Assembly: GCA_022316685.1 (NCBI GenBank)
Contig: JAKJHU010001593.1
Span: forward strand, 1-64,000
Direction: 5' to 3'
Length of the DNA: 64,000 bases
DNA from: Progne subis subis
Lineage: Eukaryota; Chordata; Aves; Passeriformes; Hirundinidae
Made by a program: the position numbers and the translations under genes. Positions 1 through 13,080 of the stretch are shown piece by piece. The notes beneath the pieces were generated by a model. The model was not told the DNA's origin and did no database searches. It saw only the letters and a list, made by a program, of their open reading frames with translations. How positions within the stretch are numbered: the first letter of the stretch is position 1; every line of letters begins with the position of its first letter.

Positions 1-366
1 CTGCAGGATTTTGGGGGGCTCTTCCTACTCCCATCGCGATTTCCTGCAGGATTTTGGGGGGCTCTTCCTACTCCCATCGCGATTTCCGGCAGGATTTTGG
101 GGGGCTCTTCCTACTCCCATCGCGATTTCCGGCAGGATTTTGGGGGGCTCTTCCTACTCCCATCGCGATTTCCGGCAGGATTTTGGGGGGCTCTTCCCAC
201 TCCCATTGTGATTTCCGGCAGGATTTTGGGGGGCTCTTCCCACTCCCATTGTGATTTCCTGCAGGATTTTGGGGGGCTCTTCCCACTCCCATCGCGATTT
301 CCTGCAGGATTTTGGGGAGCTCTTCCCACTCCCATGGCGACTTCCTGCAGGATTTTGGGGGGCTCT
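1..366. repeat. 43-bp minisatellite, truncated by window edge
   Basis: About 8.5 head-to-tail copies of a 43-bp unit built around GGATTTTGGGGGGCTCTTCC and CCCATCGCGATTTCC. Units differ by a few substitutions (TCGCGATTT versus TTGTGATTT, CCGGCAGG versus CCTGCAGG). The array starts at base 1, so its true length is unknown. The open frames across it are repeat artefacts. Confidence 0.95.
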
Positions 367-2000
367 GCCGATGCCCCGCAGCCGCCGCTCAAACCCGTCC
401 TGCAGCATTGCCAGAGTTCCCTTGGCTCGGGATTTCCCTCCCCACCCCTCCTGCTCCGTTTTTTGCCCGAATTTCCAGCGGCTCAGGGCTGGGCAGGAGC
501 CTGGAGCTCGGCTTTTATCCAACGGACCCCAAAATTCCGAGCCGGCCCCAAGAGCGGAGAGCCGGGACGGCAGGGCCCAGCAGCTTTGCCCTTTTGGGGT
601 TTTTTTTTGTGAGGAAGAAATCCTCCCAAAGATGATTCCGGCTCTGGGCAGGACGACAAGGGTTGGAAAATGTCCTTGGGAGCAGCGCTGGGCTCAGCTC
701 TGCCCGATCCTGCAGGAATCCCGGCGGGATCTGCCCCGCTCCCGTTGGGTTGGGGTGACAAAGAGCCAGAGCCCGGCAGGCTCTGGCGGTGTCTGTCCCG
801 ATTTTGGGCATTTTTCCAGCCCATCCCACCCGTGCCAGCGCTGGAAAGGCGTTTTCAGCTTTATGGAATTGTCGGAGCTCTGCCCGCAGCTCCTTCCTCG
901 CCCTAAAACCGGGAGCTGTGTTTGTTCTTCCATCCCAAAAAGCGGCCGGGCCAAGGCTTGCAGCGGGCAAAGTCCGAGCGGGGCAGGGCAGGAGAAATGT
1001 CTGGGATCAAAGCGTTCCCACCTGGCACAGCACGGTGACACTGACCCCAATTAGCGCCCGGAGTTAATGAACCCCTCCGGGATTGGCTGGAGTGGAAAAT
1101 GCTTTGCAGAGGTGTGGAAGGTTCCGGACGCTCTGGGGCTGGCCCTTGCTCAGGACGGGGGTCAGAGAGGGTTTTCCAGCCCAGGGAAAAAATCCAGGAG
1201 GGGATAAAATCCTCACCTGACTCCTGGAGCCGGGCAGGCGGGAGCAGACACGGCAGGGAGAGGGGAGCCAGCAGGATTTGGGGACAGCCCCGGTGCCCCT
1301 TTGGGGTCGCAGCCCGACCTGCCCAGGCTGCATTCATCCAGCTCCAATCCCATTTACCGCCCGGCTCTGCCTTCCCTGAGCAGCCCCGGGGGGAATTTGG
1401 CACGAGTTGGGAGGGTGCCACAGAACTTTTCCCGGGTGGAACGAGCGGCCTCGCAGGAATGCTGCAGGGATCCGTGTCCCCGGCAGCCCGGAGGTGACAG
1501 CGCCTGGCCTGACTGCCTGACTGCTCCGGCACCCCAGCAGGGCAGGGATCCATTTGGGATGGGTTTGGTTGGAAAATCGATGCTGGGGAGGGACGGGACA
1601 TCGATCCCCGAGGACGACTCAGGCCCTGGGAACTGGGGTTTTGGGAGGATTTCAGCAGTTTTTAAAGGATGACCTGAAAGCCCAAAGCCTTGGGGTCGCT
1701 CCTTTCTCCTCACTTCGTGCTCAGCACGTCCAAAAATCGAGCGGAGGCAGCGGGATTTGGGGACAGCTGGAGCTCAGGTGTCCCCTTTGAGGCGACACCC
1801 CGACCTGGCCAGCCTGGATTTGGCCAGCTCCAATCCCGTGTTTCTGCTTTTTCTGGGATTGCTGCTCTTGGGATGAAGGGGGAGGGATGTCCCAGCCTCG
1901 GCCCTGAACCCAAACCCATCCAGCACTCCGTGCTCCCCGGAGGCCGATACGAAATCCCGATAAATAAACCCTGACGATAAATCCCACACCTGGGGCAGGT
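367..2000. other. SOX9 3' flanking non-coding DNA
   Basis: GC-rich, single-copy-looking sequence between the 43-bp array and the SOX9 poly(A) site. No open frame here resembles a known protein. Many overlapping GC-rich frames are open on both strands, which is expected by chance at this composition. It contains one diverged internal duplication, listed separately. Confidence 0.6.
1270..1845. repeat. Diverged direct repeat pair (about 1270-1360 and 1750-1845)
   Basis: Two segments share the order GGATTTGGGGACAGC, then CCCCTTTG-GG, CCCGACCTG-CCAG-CTG and CCAGCTCCAATCCC. They are about 85-95 bp each with scattered substitutions and small indels. This is an old local duplication or two copies of an unrecognised interspersed repeat. 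Confidence 0.55.
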
Positions 2001-2022
2001 GGAACTTTTAATACAATGTATA

Positions 2023-2028
2023 TTTATT
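2023..2028 (-). terminator. SOX9: SOX9 poly(A) signal AATAAA
   Basis: On the minus strand the sequence reads TTTGCAATAAATATACATTG, a canonical AATAAA about 2.1 kb past the stop codon. Cleavage is expected 15-25 nt further on, near 2000-2010. Other AATAAA-like hexamers occur earlier in the UTR, so alternative shorter 3' ends are possible. Confidence 0.75.
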
Positions 2029-2640
2029 GCAAACAATAATATACAAAAAAAAAAAAAAAAAAAAAAACCAAACAAAAACAAAACAAACAAAATAAAGGTA
2101 AGTTTCACAAAGAGAAGGATCTTGCAACCAAAACCAAACCGAACTTACCTAAAGACAAAATACGATTTAAAGGACAGGCCTTTTAAGTTACAGAAATACT
2201 TTAAAAAGATCTGCTTTTATACAGAAATAGAAAGATGCCATATTATAAGAGTGCTTTAAGATTTTTTTTCTCCTCCTACTGAATCCCTAAAAAACAAAAA
2301 AAAAGTTAACAAATATATCATTTTTTTTTAAATAAAAAAAAAAGTCTGCTGTCTTTTTTAAAAAGCAATCCTAAACTGTTCAGCCACAGCTTCACCAAAA
2401 TCAGTGTCCCCCCAGCTCTCCCAGGCAGTTTTTTGTTTTGTTTTCTTTTTTGGGGGGGGTTTGAAGGCTAAAACGGTGCCACCCCTGCAGCAGGGCTGGG
2501 GTGTTGGGGCTCGTCCTTGCACGAGCTCACGTGTCCCAGAGAGCTGAGGCAGGAAACAAGGCAAATGATTCAGTGATCCGCTACATTTGCAATCTTTAGT
2601 TTGTACAAATCTCATTTTTCTTTTTTTTTTTTTCCTCTTC

Positions 2641-2648
2641 TTCCAGTT
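2641..2648 (-). promoter_or_regulatory. Candidate miR-145 seed match in SOX9 3' UTR
   Basis: The minus strand reads AACTGGAA, an 8-mer-type match to the miR-145 seed. miR-145 is reported to repress SOX9 in mammalian chondrocytes. Use of this particular site is inference. Confidence 0.35.
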
Positions 2649-3580
2649 TCTCCTCGAAGGCAAAAGAAAAAAAAAACAAAAAACCCGACGACGACGACGA
2701 AACCTCGAACGAACGAACAAAAAAAAAAAAAAGGGGAAGAGCACAAAGTTTGTACAAACCCAGGACACGGATTCCGAAGAGAATAATAATAATAACAACA
2801 ACAACAACGACGACGACCAAAAGGAATTAAAAGAGATAAATAAAGGGCTGGTTACAGTTTCAGACCATAATTTAACAGGCACAGTCACCTTCCAGATACT
2901 GCTCCCGACTACCGCAACGCTTCCCAAAGGACTTCGAGGGGGAGGCTGAAACAACGGAACCCCAGGAAAATCGTGATTAAAAGCTGCTCCTCTCCCCAAA
3001 TAAATAATTTAAAGGCTCTCTGACATCTCCCGGGCGGAGAGGAGCCCCGTGGCTGGGTTTGGCACCCTGGGGTGGGCAGGGGGTGCCCGGAGGGGTCGGG
3101 CTCAGCCCCCAGCCCAATGATTATCACCGGGCTGCTTTAAGGCTTCTCAGCAGCACTTTGGGGCTGCAACACGGATTATTTTTTATTATTAAGTTTTTTT
3201 TTTTTTTTTTCCCCCCTCCTCTTTTTTTTTGTTTTTCTTTTAAGGCTCAAGGTTATTAAAAAATAAAGTGAAGTTCTCCTCCTGGCTGGTTTTGCTACGA
3301 GTTAGAAAAATAAAGCCTCTCCCACGCCGGTGCCTGCCCCGGTGCTGGGTTCCCAGGGCAGGGCACGCTGGTTTAGTTTCATTTTTAGAGCAAAAAAAGA
3401 GACACTTCTCTATACAAAAATACCTCTGCAAGAAAACCTAGGGCTGCTCCACTAAGTGTCATTTTTTATTTTATTTTTTTTTTTTTTAAGCTGTTGGAAA
3501 AATAAGAGCATTTCAAGAAAAAAACCCCCAAACCTCTAAAAAATAGGTATAAATCCCCTCAAATTGGTAACGAATCATAC

Positions 3581-3587
3581 ACAGTAC
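3581..3587 (-). promoter_or_regulatory. Candidate miR-101 seed match in SOX9 3' UTR
   Basis: The minus strand reads GTACTGT within TATGTACTGTGTATGATT, a 7-mer match to the miR-101 seed in a block that looks conserved with mammalian SOX9 3' UTRs. miR-101 is a reported SOX9 regulator. Function here is inferred from the motif only. Confidence 0.35.
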
Positions 3588-4146
3588 ATACTAAAAAATA
3601 TTTAAAATAGAGAATATTCCTCACAGAGGACTCTTGAGTTTTCTCTTTTACCCCCCCCCCATTTTTTTCTTCTTCTCCTCTCTTTTTTTTTTTTAAATTT
3701 TCTTATCTTTCTTGTAATTACTGCTAAAAAAAAAAAAAAAAAAAATCATTACAAAAGTCCAGAGAAGGAGCCAGCTGGGCGGAAAAATCTCCGAAGCAGA
3801 GTTCAAGTCCAGTCCTTGGCAAGGCTGTCCCAAACTTTGGGGCTGGGGGGGCGGGTCCTGGAGGATGCTGTAAGTGCAGAAGGCTCGAGGCGCTCTCTCC
3901 ACCCCGCCAGCTTCCACGTGAGCGTCTTTTTTAACCACAACTTCACGCACACCGAACCGGCCCGAGGCAACTCCTTCCCCCGCTGCTCCTGGCGCTTTTC
4001 CCGATTCATTTTCTATTTTATTCATTTTTTTTGGGGGGGGGGCGTTTTTTATTATTTTTTTTTTTTTTAAATTTTTTTTTTTTTCCCTCTCTCTCTCTCT
4101 CTCTTTTGCAGGTTGCTCCGTTTGTTTCGCTCGCTCGTTTCCCCCC

Positions 4147-7075
<2,929 letters not shown>

Positions 7076-7190
7076 TCTGCGGCCGCCGCGCGCCGCGCGC
7101 ACAAATACCCAGCGCCCGCCCCGGCTCAGCCAATCACGGCGCGGCCCGCGGGGGCCGCCCCGCTGCCATTGGCCGAGCCGCGCCGAGGGG
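7076..7190 (-). promoter_or_regulatory. SOX9: SOX9 proximal promoter: TATA-like box and two CCAAT boxes
   Basis: On the minus strand a TATA-like GGGTATTTGT lies at 7110-7101. It is preceded by an inverted CCAAT box (CCAAT on plus at 7130-7134) and a forward CCAAT at 7172-7168, all in GC-box-like sequence. The order and spacing fit a core promoter with transcription starting near 7,070-7,080. The start site itself is inferred. Confidence 0.65.
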
Positions 7191-7602
7191 GCGGAGCCGC
7201 GCCGCGCTCAGGGGGCACGGCCCGGCCCGGGGCGGGACGGGCGGCGGCGGCGACGGCGGCGACAGCGCCAGCGCCCGCTGCGCCACACGCGGCCCCGGCT
7301 CTGCCCCCGCCGCTGCCCCGCCGATGGGCCGTGGGGGCCCCGCGGATGGGCCCCGAGGGGCCGCTGCAGCCGCGCTGGAGGCGGGCGGGGCGCGAGGAGC
7401 TCAGCGCGCCGGGAGCCGCGGGCGTTGCGCGGCTCCGTCCCGAGGGGGCGCTCGAGGCTCAGGAACGGAGCGCGGGGGGGGCAGGGCAGGGCCGGGCCGG
7501 GCCGGGCGCGCCCCCGGAGACACCCCCGGCACCGCGGGGACACGGCGGGGGGACCTCGGGGGATGGGTGTGGCCGACCCCGGAGACCCCAAAATCTCAGG
7601 GG

Positions 7603-7605
<3 letters not shown>

Positions 7606-7638
<33 letters not shown>
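7606..7638. repeat. Poly-T tract upstream of the SOX9 promoter
   Basis: A run of almost pure T just outside the CpG-rich promoter. A second T-run of about 30 lies at 8,369-8,398. Both are simple sequence. Confidence 0.8.
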
Positions 7639-7789
7639 GGAAGGAGGGGGGTGGGGGTCCGGAGCGTCCCTCCGCCCACCCCGCGCTGCGACATCCGCGC
7701 GTTCCCCGTTTATTCCTCTTTATGTCATTATTCTCCATCCCATTGGCCCCGGCGCGGCTTTCCCTGAGCGGCCGGGCCGGGCTGCGGGA

Positions 7790-8104
7790 CCCTCATCCCT
7801 GTTCTTCATCCCTGTTCCTCATTCCGGTTCTTCATCCCTGTTCTTCATCCCGGTCCCGCATCCCGGTTCCCCATCCCGGTTCCCCATCCCGGTTCCTCAT
7901 CCCGGTTCCTTATCCCGGTCCCTCATCCCGATTCCCCATCCCGGTTCCCCATCCCGGTTCCCCATCCCGGTCCCGCATCCCGGTCCCGCATCCCGGTCCC
8001 GCATCCCGGTTCCGCATCCCGGTTCCCCATCCCGATTCCCCATCCCGGTTCCCCATCCCGGTCCCGCATCCCGATCCCGCATCCCGGTCCTGCATCCCGG
8101 CCTG
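7790..8104. repeat. 13-bp minisatellite (CATCCCGGTTCCC)n
   Basis: About 24 units of 13 bp alternating GGTTCC, GGTCCC and GATTCC around a constant CATCCC. It sits about 0.7 kb upstream of the SOX9 start site. All three minus-strand frames stay open for short stretches because the unit lacks stops; it is not coding. Confidence 0.93.
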
Positions 8105-8368
8105 GAGCTGCTCCCGGGGAAGGAGCAGCCTCTTCCCTCCCTCTCTCCACAAAAATAAAAGTTTTGCCGAGTCGATGGAGTCTCGTCCTGGGAAGGGGAG
8201 CTCCCCGGGGTTATCTGTGGGTAGCTGTCGGTATTTCGCTTCACAGAACTTTTAGGGGTTTTTAGGGCTCGCACGTTTTTAGCCGCAAGCGGGTCAGGAT
8301 GAAATCAGGGCTGTCACTCCAATCCCGATCCAGGTGGGCAATAAAGCAGAGCCCGGTTTTGTTTTGTT

Positions 8369-8401
<33 letters not shown>

Positions 8402-9480
8402 GCTCCAGGAGAAGGGGATTTGGTGGGAGCTGCCCAAAAAGCTGCGCCCCTTCCCACCTCCCTCCCTTCTCCCCGCGCTCCTCGGAGCCTTCCGGGGGCA
8501 GAATCCTCGGAGCGCCGCTCCCTTCCCAAACCCCGGAGCCCAGAATTTTTCACCACAACTCGAGCGTTAAAGTCGGGGCTTTCTCGAAGCAGCTTTAAAT
8601 CGCTGCTTTAATTTGCAGCCTTTGTGCGGCCGGACAATCCTCGGGGCAGCGGCCGCCTCCGCGCCCTGTCGCGATTGTCGCGGTTACCCTGACGGGGAGG
8701 GGTGCGAGGTATTGGGAAGGGCACGTGAAAAAGAAAAAAGGAAAGAGAAAAGGACAAGGCAGCGGGGAAAGAGCTGTGAATAAACGCTCTCCTGGGTTGT
8801 TTTTAGTTTTCCCTGAGGTTCTGGTGATGATTTTGGGTTGTTTTGTTGTGTTTTTTTTTCTTTTATTTTTTGCTTGCAGACTTTTTTTTTTTGGGAAGTA
8901 GTTTTGCTTTAGGTGAGTTTAAAGGTAAGTGGCTGTGCTGTGTCCCAGAGCCTTTGTCTGCAGGAGCAGGGGCACTGCGAGCAGAGCGGGGCTTTTCTCC
9001 AGGGGAATTTGGATTTTAATTCCTGAAACACCGAGGACGCTTTTCCCAGAGTTGTGCTCCTGTCCTTTGCTAAAGATCCAATATTCCAGGAGAGGGCCGC
9101 TGGATTTTGCGTTGTTATTTGGCGGAAAGGGTGAACTTCCAGCAAACGCTGCAGGAGACAACTTGGGTTCTTTTCCCTGGGCGATCTCAGCTCTTAGCGT
9201 GGTGCACGCTGGAGCTCGGCTCCCCCAAAAATCTCATTCAGTAATTGATATTTGCCGCAGCACGCCCAGGCGAATGCAGGCAAGGAGATTGTCCTGGTCT
9301 CAGCTGGACAAAATGTACCTGGAGAGGAGCAAAACCTGGTGAGGAGGGATCGTCCCCCCTGGCCCTGCTGCCGGCTGGCAGGGTCACGGATTGAACGGGA
9401 AGGGTCAGAATTAGGACATTTTTCATCCCGCGGATCCGTCGGCTGGAAGGGGGCTCTGCCTTCCCGGAGCGAGGCGAGGG
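8105..9480. other. SOX9 upstream non-coding DNA
   Basis: Non-repetitive apart from a poly-T run. No gene recognised. It holds the SOX-like motif cluster at 8,615-8,685, listed separately. Confidence 0.55.
8615..8685. promoter_or_regulatory. Candidate SOX-motif cluster with inverted pair
   Basis: CCTTTGTG, then GGACAATCC and, about 40 bp on, GCGATTGTCGC. The last two are inverted GACAATC sites in a CpG-rich pocket about 1.5 kb upstream of the promoter. SoxE proteins can bind paired inverted sites, though usually with much closer spacing, so autoregulation is speculative. Confidence 0.25.
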
Positions 9481-9690
9481 GCTTGACAAGTTTGAACAAT
9501 AAACAAAAGCGAAAGGGGGAAGGAGCTCTGCAGTTATTGTGTGTGATTCGATAATTTCTGGCTTATTATTTTTAATTATTGCTCGATGGACTATTTGGAC
9601 AAGGTGGACAAGCTGATTAATCACAGCCGGCTGGGAGCTGCCTTTAAAAGCTGCTGCTTTCCCGTCAGGATGGAAGTTTTCCTTTTCTTT
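9481..9690. promoter_or_regulatory. Candidate conserved enhancer, about 2.5 kb upstream
   Basis: A non-repetitive AT-richer island with GAACAATAAACAAAAG (adjacent SOX-like AACAAT and FOX-like TAAACAAA), TTATTGTGTG, TTTTTAATTATTGC and GATTAATCAC. Such clusters are typical of developmental enhancers. Conservation cannot be measured here. Confidence 0.35.
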
Positions 9691-10855
9691 TTTCTGGAAT
9701 TAACATTGTTTTATCCAAAGTGGCCGGCTCAGGGAGCAGGGAAGGTTTTTAGTGAGGATTAAAGCCCTCTCTCTGATGGGTTTTCCCTGCTCCTTGTGCT
9801 AAATGCAATCCCTGTTTTTCAGGGAATAACCTTTCCGAGCGGGGAGCGGTGGAGACGGGAATTTTGGGAGCGGAGGGAACAGACGCAGGGGGGTGGATTT
9901 GGAGGAGGTTTTGCTGTCAAAATTTAAAATACAGCCGCGCTGAAGAATTAGTTGTATGGATTTTTGGGGAGCTGGGAGGGGGGGGAGGTTTGATCCTGGA
10001 GTGGTTCAGGCTCTGCTCCGACCCCCGGGATTTGGGATTGGCGTTGGGAAGGTGTCCCCAGGGATGCTGTGATGTCACCGTGTCCCCTCCGAGCTCACCC
10101 TGCCACCAACCCGCCCAGAGAGGGAGAAAACGCTCTCCCTGCTCCTGGTGCACAAGGAGGGAAAACCAGGAACGTTTGGGGTGTGGAGCAACGCCCGAAA
10201 AGCTGTTCTGCGTTCCTGCAGCAGAACTCTGAATTTCGATACCGGCGCTGGATCGGCAATTGATCCATGGCCCAAAATGCGAAATTCCAGCTGCCGTTGC
10301 GCCTTTGGAGTTCTTCAGGAATGTTTGCTCCGGCGTTTTTTGGCAGGGGCTGGTGCAGCCCCGTTAATTGCAGCTTAATTAAAGTAAAAAATCCCCCTCC
10401 TCAGCAGTGACGTTCTATTAAATCCGAGAGCGGGGCTGCGTCCCACAGAAATATTGCCACGCTTCGGCTTTTCCCTCTCCGCTGCGGGCAGGGAAGCTCA
10501 GCCTGTCCTTGGTTTTCCCTTTCGGTGCAGAAAGTTCCCTTTTCCCCTGATTTTCCTCCGTCCCCTTTTCCCAGCCCTGCTCAGGTCTCCAGGGATCCCA
10601 CTTTTTGCCGTTCCAGGTGTAAAAGGCCCCGGATTTCCCTCCTATCCCAAATATTCCCGGTGCAGGGATGGAATTTGTGCTTTGGGTTTTGCTGGGAGCA
10701 TCCATGGATTGATCCCAGGTGTGGAGCTCCTTGATCCCATTTCCATTCCAGAATGAAAAAGGAGATCCGGAGCAGGAGCTGATGGGGGACGGCCCTGGGG
10801 CCTTTAATTGGAAATTAATTCCTTAAAAAAATTGCCTTTAAATTTGTAATTTCAG
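9691..10855. other. Upstream non-coding DNA, nothing recognised
   Basis: Mixed-composition sequence without repeats or protein-like frames. A small AT-rich block at 10,360-10,430 (GTTAATTGCAGCTTAATTAAAG) could be regulatory. Confidence 0.5.
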
Positions 10856-10857
10856 CT

Positions 10858-11125
10858 CAGAATTCCTTGAGATCGGATCCATTTTGTAAATTCAGCTGAG
10901 AATTCCTTGGGACTGGATTAATTTGGTGAATTCAGCTGAAAATTCCTTGGGACTGAATTAATTTTGTAAATTCAGCTGAAAATTCCTTGTGACTGGATTA
11001 ATTTGGTGAATTCAGCTCGGAATTCCTTGGGATTTTATTCATCTTGTAAATTCACCTGAGAATACCTTGGGGCTGGATTAATTTGGTAAATCCAGCTGAG
11101 AATTCCTTGGGATTCTGTGAATTTT
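10858..11125. repeat. 40-bp diverged minisatellite
   Basis: About 6.5 units of 40 bp: AATTCCTTGGGACTGGATTA followed by ATTT(T/G)GT(A/G)AATTCAGCTGA. Units differ at several positions, so the array is older than most others here. Confidence 0.9.
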
Positions 11126-12504
11126 TAAAGTTCTGCTTCTCTGGCCTCTCAGGATCATAACCAGCCCTGCTGCACCTTGAGCTGGAGACAGCAGGGTGTG
11201 ATTTGAGCTTGGCAAATCCTGGGAATGCCTGAAAAAAAAAAGAGGAATTTCCCCCCTTCTCCTGAATATATAAAGTAACAGCAGCCTGAGGACTCCAAGG
11301 CAATGCCTGAAATAAATTCATTTTAAATTTATGCCTAAAAAAGCTACATAAAAACAGACTCGCTCGCTCTGGGGAAGAAAGTGAAGGAAATTCTGGAGTT
11401 TTGGGAGAAAAATCCCAGCCCTGGGGTGAAATGATCCCGGTTATTTCCGAGCTGGGGTGCAGCAGCCCCTGGAATATTGGGATTCATTTCCCAGTCCCAA
11501 AATCGTCCCAGAAAAGCAAAGCAGGGGAGGAATCGGCATTAGGGTGAGACTGGAGGCAGCAGGAAAGGAACTGGGAGCAGGGAAAAGCTGTTTGCCCCCG
11601 GAAAAAAAAAAAAAAAAAAGGTTGGGAAGTGCTAAAAAGAGGAGAATCCGAGGAAAAAGTGAGGAAAATTTGGGATTTTTTTTAGCTTTGCTGACAGAAA
11701 TCCCGGTGCTGATGGGCAGCTCCTCGGTTTGGGGAGGAAAATCTGGAATCTGGGGTGGGTTTGTTCCCATTCCCACCTGGGAGTCGGGAGCTGGGAGCAT
11801 TCCCCCGGCCCTGGCGCTGCTTCCACCTTGGAAAACAGAAACAATTCCCTGTTTTCTGTTCCTTCTCCCACAGCTGGAAACCACCGGGCACGGCCTTGGA
11901 CGTCACAAATGCTCCTGGGATTTTATTTCTTTTTTCCCTCCCTTCCTGGAGATTTAAGGGATTCATCTGGAGATTTAGGGAAGGGGAGAATATTTATTTA
12001 TTTATAAATTTAGGAATAAATGTTTGTGTTTATTTTGGCGATAGATTTCATGATTCTTTCATTATCGATTTGTCCATTTCATTATTTATTCCTTTGCTCC
12101 AGGGTTTTTTTTGGCTCCGAGCTCTGCAAACTTCGCCCGTGTGGAAAATTTACCCCTCTCATTTCCAGCGGGATGGAAATCCCCTCCCCAAAGTGCTCCC
12201 TTCCCTTCCCAAAGGGTTTTCTCCTAAAAGGAAAAAACAAAAAAAAAGAGAATTATTTAGAATTTATTCTTTTTTTCCCCCCCTCTCCACAAAGTGCAGC
12301 TTTAAATTCTGGGAATGCTTTTGGATTTTCCCGGTTTTCCAGGCACAGCATCCCCTCGGAGCCAGGGCTGGAAGCGCTTCTCCTGTGCGAGGCTGAGATA
12401 AATCAATCTGCTTCCAATCACCCCGGAAAACCGATCCCAGCCACAAGGAAACCCCGGGAATGAGAACAAAAGAGGGAATTTTCACCCCCAGCGATCGGAG
12501 CTCT
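11126..12504. other. Upstream non-coding DNA, nothing recognised
   Basis: No gene or clear repeat. Contains an A-run at 11,601-11,619 and an AT-rich patch at 11,985-12,090 (TATTTATTTATAAATTTAGG). Confidence 0.5.
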
Positions 12505-13080
12505 CCAGAAAAGGGAAAATTCCCTGCGGGGAATGTTGGTGGCACAGGATCCTCACAATTTCTTACCGATCTTAATCCCTCTAAATGAGTGACATTGATA
12601 ATCTTGTCCTTGGAAATGAGTGACAGGGAGAAAAGGAATCATTCCCTGCAGGGAATGCTGGTGGCGAGGGATCACCAGAATTTTCTACCTATCTGAATCC
12701 ATTTTTAATTATAAATCAGGGAAACGGAGAAAAGGGAGACGCAGCATCACCATCAGAATCTACCAGTTTTTATCGTTATTTTTTTCCTTTTAAATGAGGG
12801 ATAGAAGGAAAAAAAAATATCCTGGTGGGAATTTATTTTTTTTTTTTTTTGTTTTCCTCAGAAATGAGTGATCTGGAGAAAAGGAGTAACTCCCTGCAGG
12901 GAACGCTGGCGGCACAGGATCACCGTCACAATTTACCTGTCTGTCATGAATTTTTTTTTAAATAAACGAGGGATCCGGAGAGGAGGGGAAAAATCCTGCA
13001 GGGAATGCTGGTGGCACCATCATTTCCTACCTGCTTTTCTCCATTTTTTTCCTTAGAAATCAGGGATATCCCCATCAATG
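12505..13080. repeat. Diverged tandem repeat, about 100-130 bp units, five copies
   Basis: Recurring order: TTCCCTGCAGGGAATGCTGG, GGCACAGGATCACC, a short T-rich stretch, then AAATGAGTGA-CTGGAGAAAAGG. Copies begin near 12,510, 12,642, 12,735, 12,890 and 12,998, with variable length from T-run expansion. The CCCTGCAGGG core is palindromic. Confidence 0.75.

Larger units (their letters stand above)
2005..4146 (-). other. SOX9: SOX9 3' untranslated region
   Basis: The sequence from the stop codon to the predicted cleavage site is AT-rich, in contrast with the GC-rich coding exons. It contains many homopolymer runs (U-runs in the RNA at 2045-2067 and elsewhere). At about 2.1 kb its length is close to the roughly 2.2 kb of mammalian SOX9 3' UTRs. 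Blocks such as the one around 2,520-2,610 and 3,540-3,610 look like the conserved SOX9 3' UTR. The exact end is inferred from the poly(A) signal. Confidence 0.8.
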
